A stretch of DNA of 21,173 nt, from assembly GCA_000444245.1 (NCBI GenBank), contig ATSW01007456.1:1-21173 (forward strand). The letters run 5' to 3'. Under the pieces are notes generated by a model that did not search any database, was not told the origin of the DNA, and saw only the letters and a program-made list of their open reading frames with translations. The position numbers and the translations under genes were made by a program. This document shows, one piece after another, positions 19,169 through 21,173 of this stretch (position 1 is the first letter of the stretch; every line of letters starts with the position of its first letter). Source of the DNA: Botryllus schlosseri. Lineage: Eukaryota > Chordata > Ascidiacea > Stolidobranchia > Styelidae.

Positions 19169-20413
19169 TAGGGATGGTGTGAACCTCCGAATGGTTCTGG
19201 TTCGTGAGAACGCAAACCTTTTTAAAAGGTTCTGTGTGAACGCGAACGTGAACCACATGACGTCATATTCCTGATTCCAACCCTACTTTTCAGTAAAGTG
19301 ATAGCCTATCTAATGTACACGATACCTAGCGACGACTCGCGTCACATAATGCCACAACGCTGAAGTACATATTGATGTTTTAAACGTCGCTAAATGTATA
19401 TCAACTGGGCCAATCAAATGATATATTAATCCCATAAAATCAATATTTTCTATTGCTTTGCCATCAATTTCGGCGAGGACTTGCAAGAGAGAGAAGAGAG
19501 AAGGGGGTATTAGTTTTCGCCTGCACCATTGAGATGCTTTTTACGACGGAGATGGTCATTGGTCATCTATAGTCTGCGACCCCGTTTTTTTCTCCTCCAT
19601 GGTATCCGTGGATGCTGAGCGCCTAGTAGGATAGCTGCGGATACCAGTTTTCGAGTCTTTGGTCTGACCCGGCCTTGGATCGAACCCACGACCTACCGAT
19701 CAAGTAGCCGGACGCATCATCATTACACTATCTCGCTCGGCAAGGGAATATATAAGGTGATGTTAACGGTCTAGGCCAGACCGGACAATGTATTCGGCGT
19801 CTGGGTATTGGTACTTTGATATTGAGCAGAGTGGAAAACGGGTTTCCATACTGCTACCGATGTCACCCCATTAAGTTATACAGCAGTAGCCAAAACTTCA
19901 ATCGCACGGCTTTGGTTTTAATGATACAGTAAACATATGAAGTCAAGATCGACCCCGTACGCCTGCTAGATTTTTTACGTCAGACAACGCTATCAATTTC
20001 ATTGATTGGTTGAATATAAGCATCATTCGCTGACTACATGAAGTACATTTCGCTCTTGATATTGTGTGATTGCGGGACAAGCTCACAGCAGAGAGTCACT
20101 AAATATTCACAAACGGAAATCTAGATATTTCGAGCGAACTTTTGTAACAAGAAAAGTGAAATTTTTGAGGTCGTCAAAGTGCATGCTCGTTTAGTGTTGA
20201 TTTTTTAATGCTGCCAGCGCAATGAATATAGTGGCCCGCAGTTGAAATGCAATAATTTTCAACCAAAGATGTTATAATGAAGTGAAAATTATAATAAATG
20301 AAAAAAGTTCACAGTGCAGAACCTATCAAGGTTCGTTTGTAAACGTGAACCTCTAAATTTCTGAGGTTCACACACAGAACGCGAACGTGAACCTCACGTT
20401 CACACCATCTCTA
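19169..20413. mobile_element. hAT-C non-autonomous DNA transposon
   Basis: The left end, TAGGGATGGTGTGAAC (19169), and the right end, GTTCACACCATCTCTA (to 20413), are inverted repeats with one mismatch. Flanks GTAAGAAA (19161-19168) and GTAACAAA (20414-20421) agree at 7 of 8 bases. Both ends are rich in GGTTC/GAACC words: GAACGCGAACGTGAACC occurs at both about 19235 and 20378. It is 1,245 bp with no transposase. A minus-strand SINE occupies about 19491-19739. Confidence 0.85.
19491..19739 (-). mobile_element. tRNA-derived SINE inside hAT-C
   Basis: On the minus strand, box A is TAGTGTAATGATGATG (19730-19715) and box B is GGGTTCGATCC (19687-19677). The body contains GATACC/GGTATC words and TGACCATCTCCGTCG, and ends near a CT-rich tail, (CTCTT)n (19505-19490). 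Possible flanking duplications are GCAAGAGA (19483-19490) and GCAAGGGA (19740-19747), 7 of 8. Its head resembles those at 412 and 17547, but its body differs from both. Confidence 0.6.
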
Positions 20414-20590
20414 GTAACAAATGTCTAAATCGAATGCGTAGATAAATACTTTATGCGTCATTCGACTCAGTTGCACCCCGCTACGATCAGCTTATGGAGA
20501 AGAAAAGATTGCTACCATCGCATTAATTTTGCCTTGCTTTCGGTAGATATTGAAAGTCAGTATTGCCATGTTTATGGATACCCAGTATAG

Positions 20591-20750
20591 CAGTGGTCGG
20601 GAACCTATGGCTCGCGAGCCATATATGACTCTTTTGGATATAAGATAGCTCTTTGCCAAATATTTATTTTTGTTCCGAATTGATCAATATTGCAGCGACT
20701 TATGGTAAATTTTCATCACGGCCAAAATAGTTAATCTCGTGGCAATATAA
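20591..20750 (+). mobile_element. hAT terminus, CAGTGGTCGG type, partial
   Basis: It starts CAGTGGTCGGGAACCTATGG and continues into GCTCGCGAGCC and GACTCTTTTGG, a widely seen form of hAT element end. The preceding 8 bases are CAGTATAG. No matching right end or second CAGTATAG was found before the window ends, so the element is truncated or extends beyond it. The given end is arbitrary. Confidence 0.6.
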
Positions 20751-20875
20751 ACATGTCTTTGAGAGGTAATGACAATGCCTTCTTCAGATTTAGGGGCTGG
20801 GACCCCCTCTCTTCAAAATAATCAAATTTAAGTTACTGTCACGCCGCCGGCCATAACACTCGCGAATTCTATGCG

Positions 20876-20920
20876 CCAGTATTGTTTGTGTTATACTGGA
20901 GCCGAACTTTGTTTGGCTCC
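20876..20920. other. Two back-to-back hairpins sharing GG
   Basis: CCAGTAT (20876-20882) pairs with ATACTGG (20893-20899). GGAGCC (20898-20903) pairs with GGCTCC (20915-20920). The two stems share bases 20898-20899 and are therefore mutually exclusive at the junction. Confidence 0.5.
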
Positions 20921-20969
20921 TGTTAATTGGCAGGCTATTGATTAGTTCTCTGATTGCGCTGTTTATTTA

Positions 20970-21165
20970 TTTTCCTTATATAACGACTCTTCGTGCTGTT
21001 AGGATGTCTCTTCAGTAATAAACGTTTATCGTCTGTCGAGATCGTTTCGTCGTGCAACAGGAAGTACAGGCTCTGTATCCTGGCGTGATGGCAGCAATGG
21101 GATTCGAACCCGCGCCATCGAAATGACTGGTGACTCAAACCTCCTGGCGATGTATCCGTATCGAA
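20970..21165 (-). mobile_element. tRNA-like SINE at window end
   Basis: On the minus strand, box B GGGTTCGAATCCC is perfect (21111-21099). A box A-like TCGCCAGGAGGTTTGAG lies at 21150-21134. The body follows with AGAGACATCCTAACAGCACG and an A-rich end, AAAATAAATAAAC, near 20960-20975. I could not fold a canonical acceptor stem, so it is more likely a SINE than a functional tRNA gene. The 5' edge lies close to the window end. Confidence 0.55.
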
Positions 21166-21173
21166 ATCTTGAA

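Noticed and set aside
21099-21160. Functional tRNA gene on the minus strand
   Set aside because: Box B is perfect, but no acceptor stem closes and the sequence continues into an A-tailed body, so SINE is preferred.

Overview
This window looks like repeat-rich, AT-biased nuclear DNA from an animal, most likely an invertebrate. It holds tRNA-derived SINEs, a Penelope-like retroelement and several short non-autonomous hAT-type DNA transposons. There are no operons, no bacterial promoters and no dense long reading frames. I cannot name the species; a tunicate or another marine invertebrate is only a guess. I found no host protein-coding exon I can support. The only recognisable coding sequence is the end of a Penelope-like element (reverse transcriptase C-terminus plus GIY-YIG endonuclease). 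I do not see a previously undescribed biological system. What the window does show well is layered transposon insertion with exact target duplications.

Layout. 1-412: a minus-strand tRNA-derived SINE with an (ACATA)n tail running off the window start. 880-3057: a three-deep nest, in which an AT-rich element (here 'ACTGGCC family', copy 1) is split by a hAT element (hAT-B, 8-bp target ATCAGATT), itself split by another hAT element (hAT-A, 8-bp target GTACTATA). 3122-7827: a probable 4.7-kb composite with hAT-like ends holding decayed fragments of hAT-A, hAT-B and other elements, a clean 195-bp MITE (target CCCACAGC), a 17-bp tandem array, a young 5'-truncated Penelope-like element with 66-bp identical inverted ends and a 12-bp target duplication, and a possible LINE remnant. 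7878-8736: a CGATA-rich patch, a dispersed repeat also present at 3615, and ACTGGCC copy 2, which serves as an unoccupied-site paralogue for copy 1.

8737-11396 holds nothing I can name. 11397-12030 holds ACTGGCC copy 3 (minus) with a 203-bp MITE at its edge. 12031-17546 is 5.5 kb with no recognisable element or gene. 17547-17750 is a plus-strand SINE. 19169-20413 is a third hAT element (hAT-C) carrying a minus-strand SINE. A hAT end of the CAGTGGTCGG type starts at 20591, and a fourth tRNA-like SINE closes the window.

The elements interact as hosts and guests rather than as a pathway. Insertion order can be read in two places: ACTGGCC copy 1, then hAT-B, then hAT-A; and the 3.1-7.8 kb composite, then the Penelope element. 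Family names such as hAT-A are local labels, not database names. hAT assignment rests on terminal inverted repeats and 8-bp duplications; no transposase was seen.
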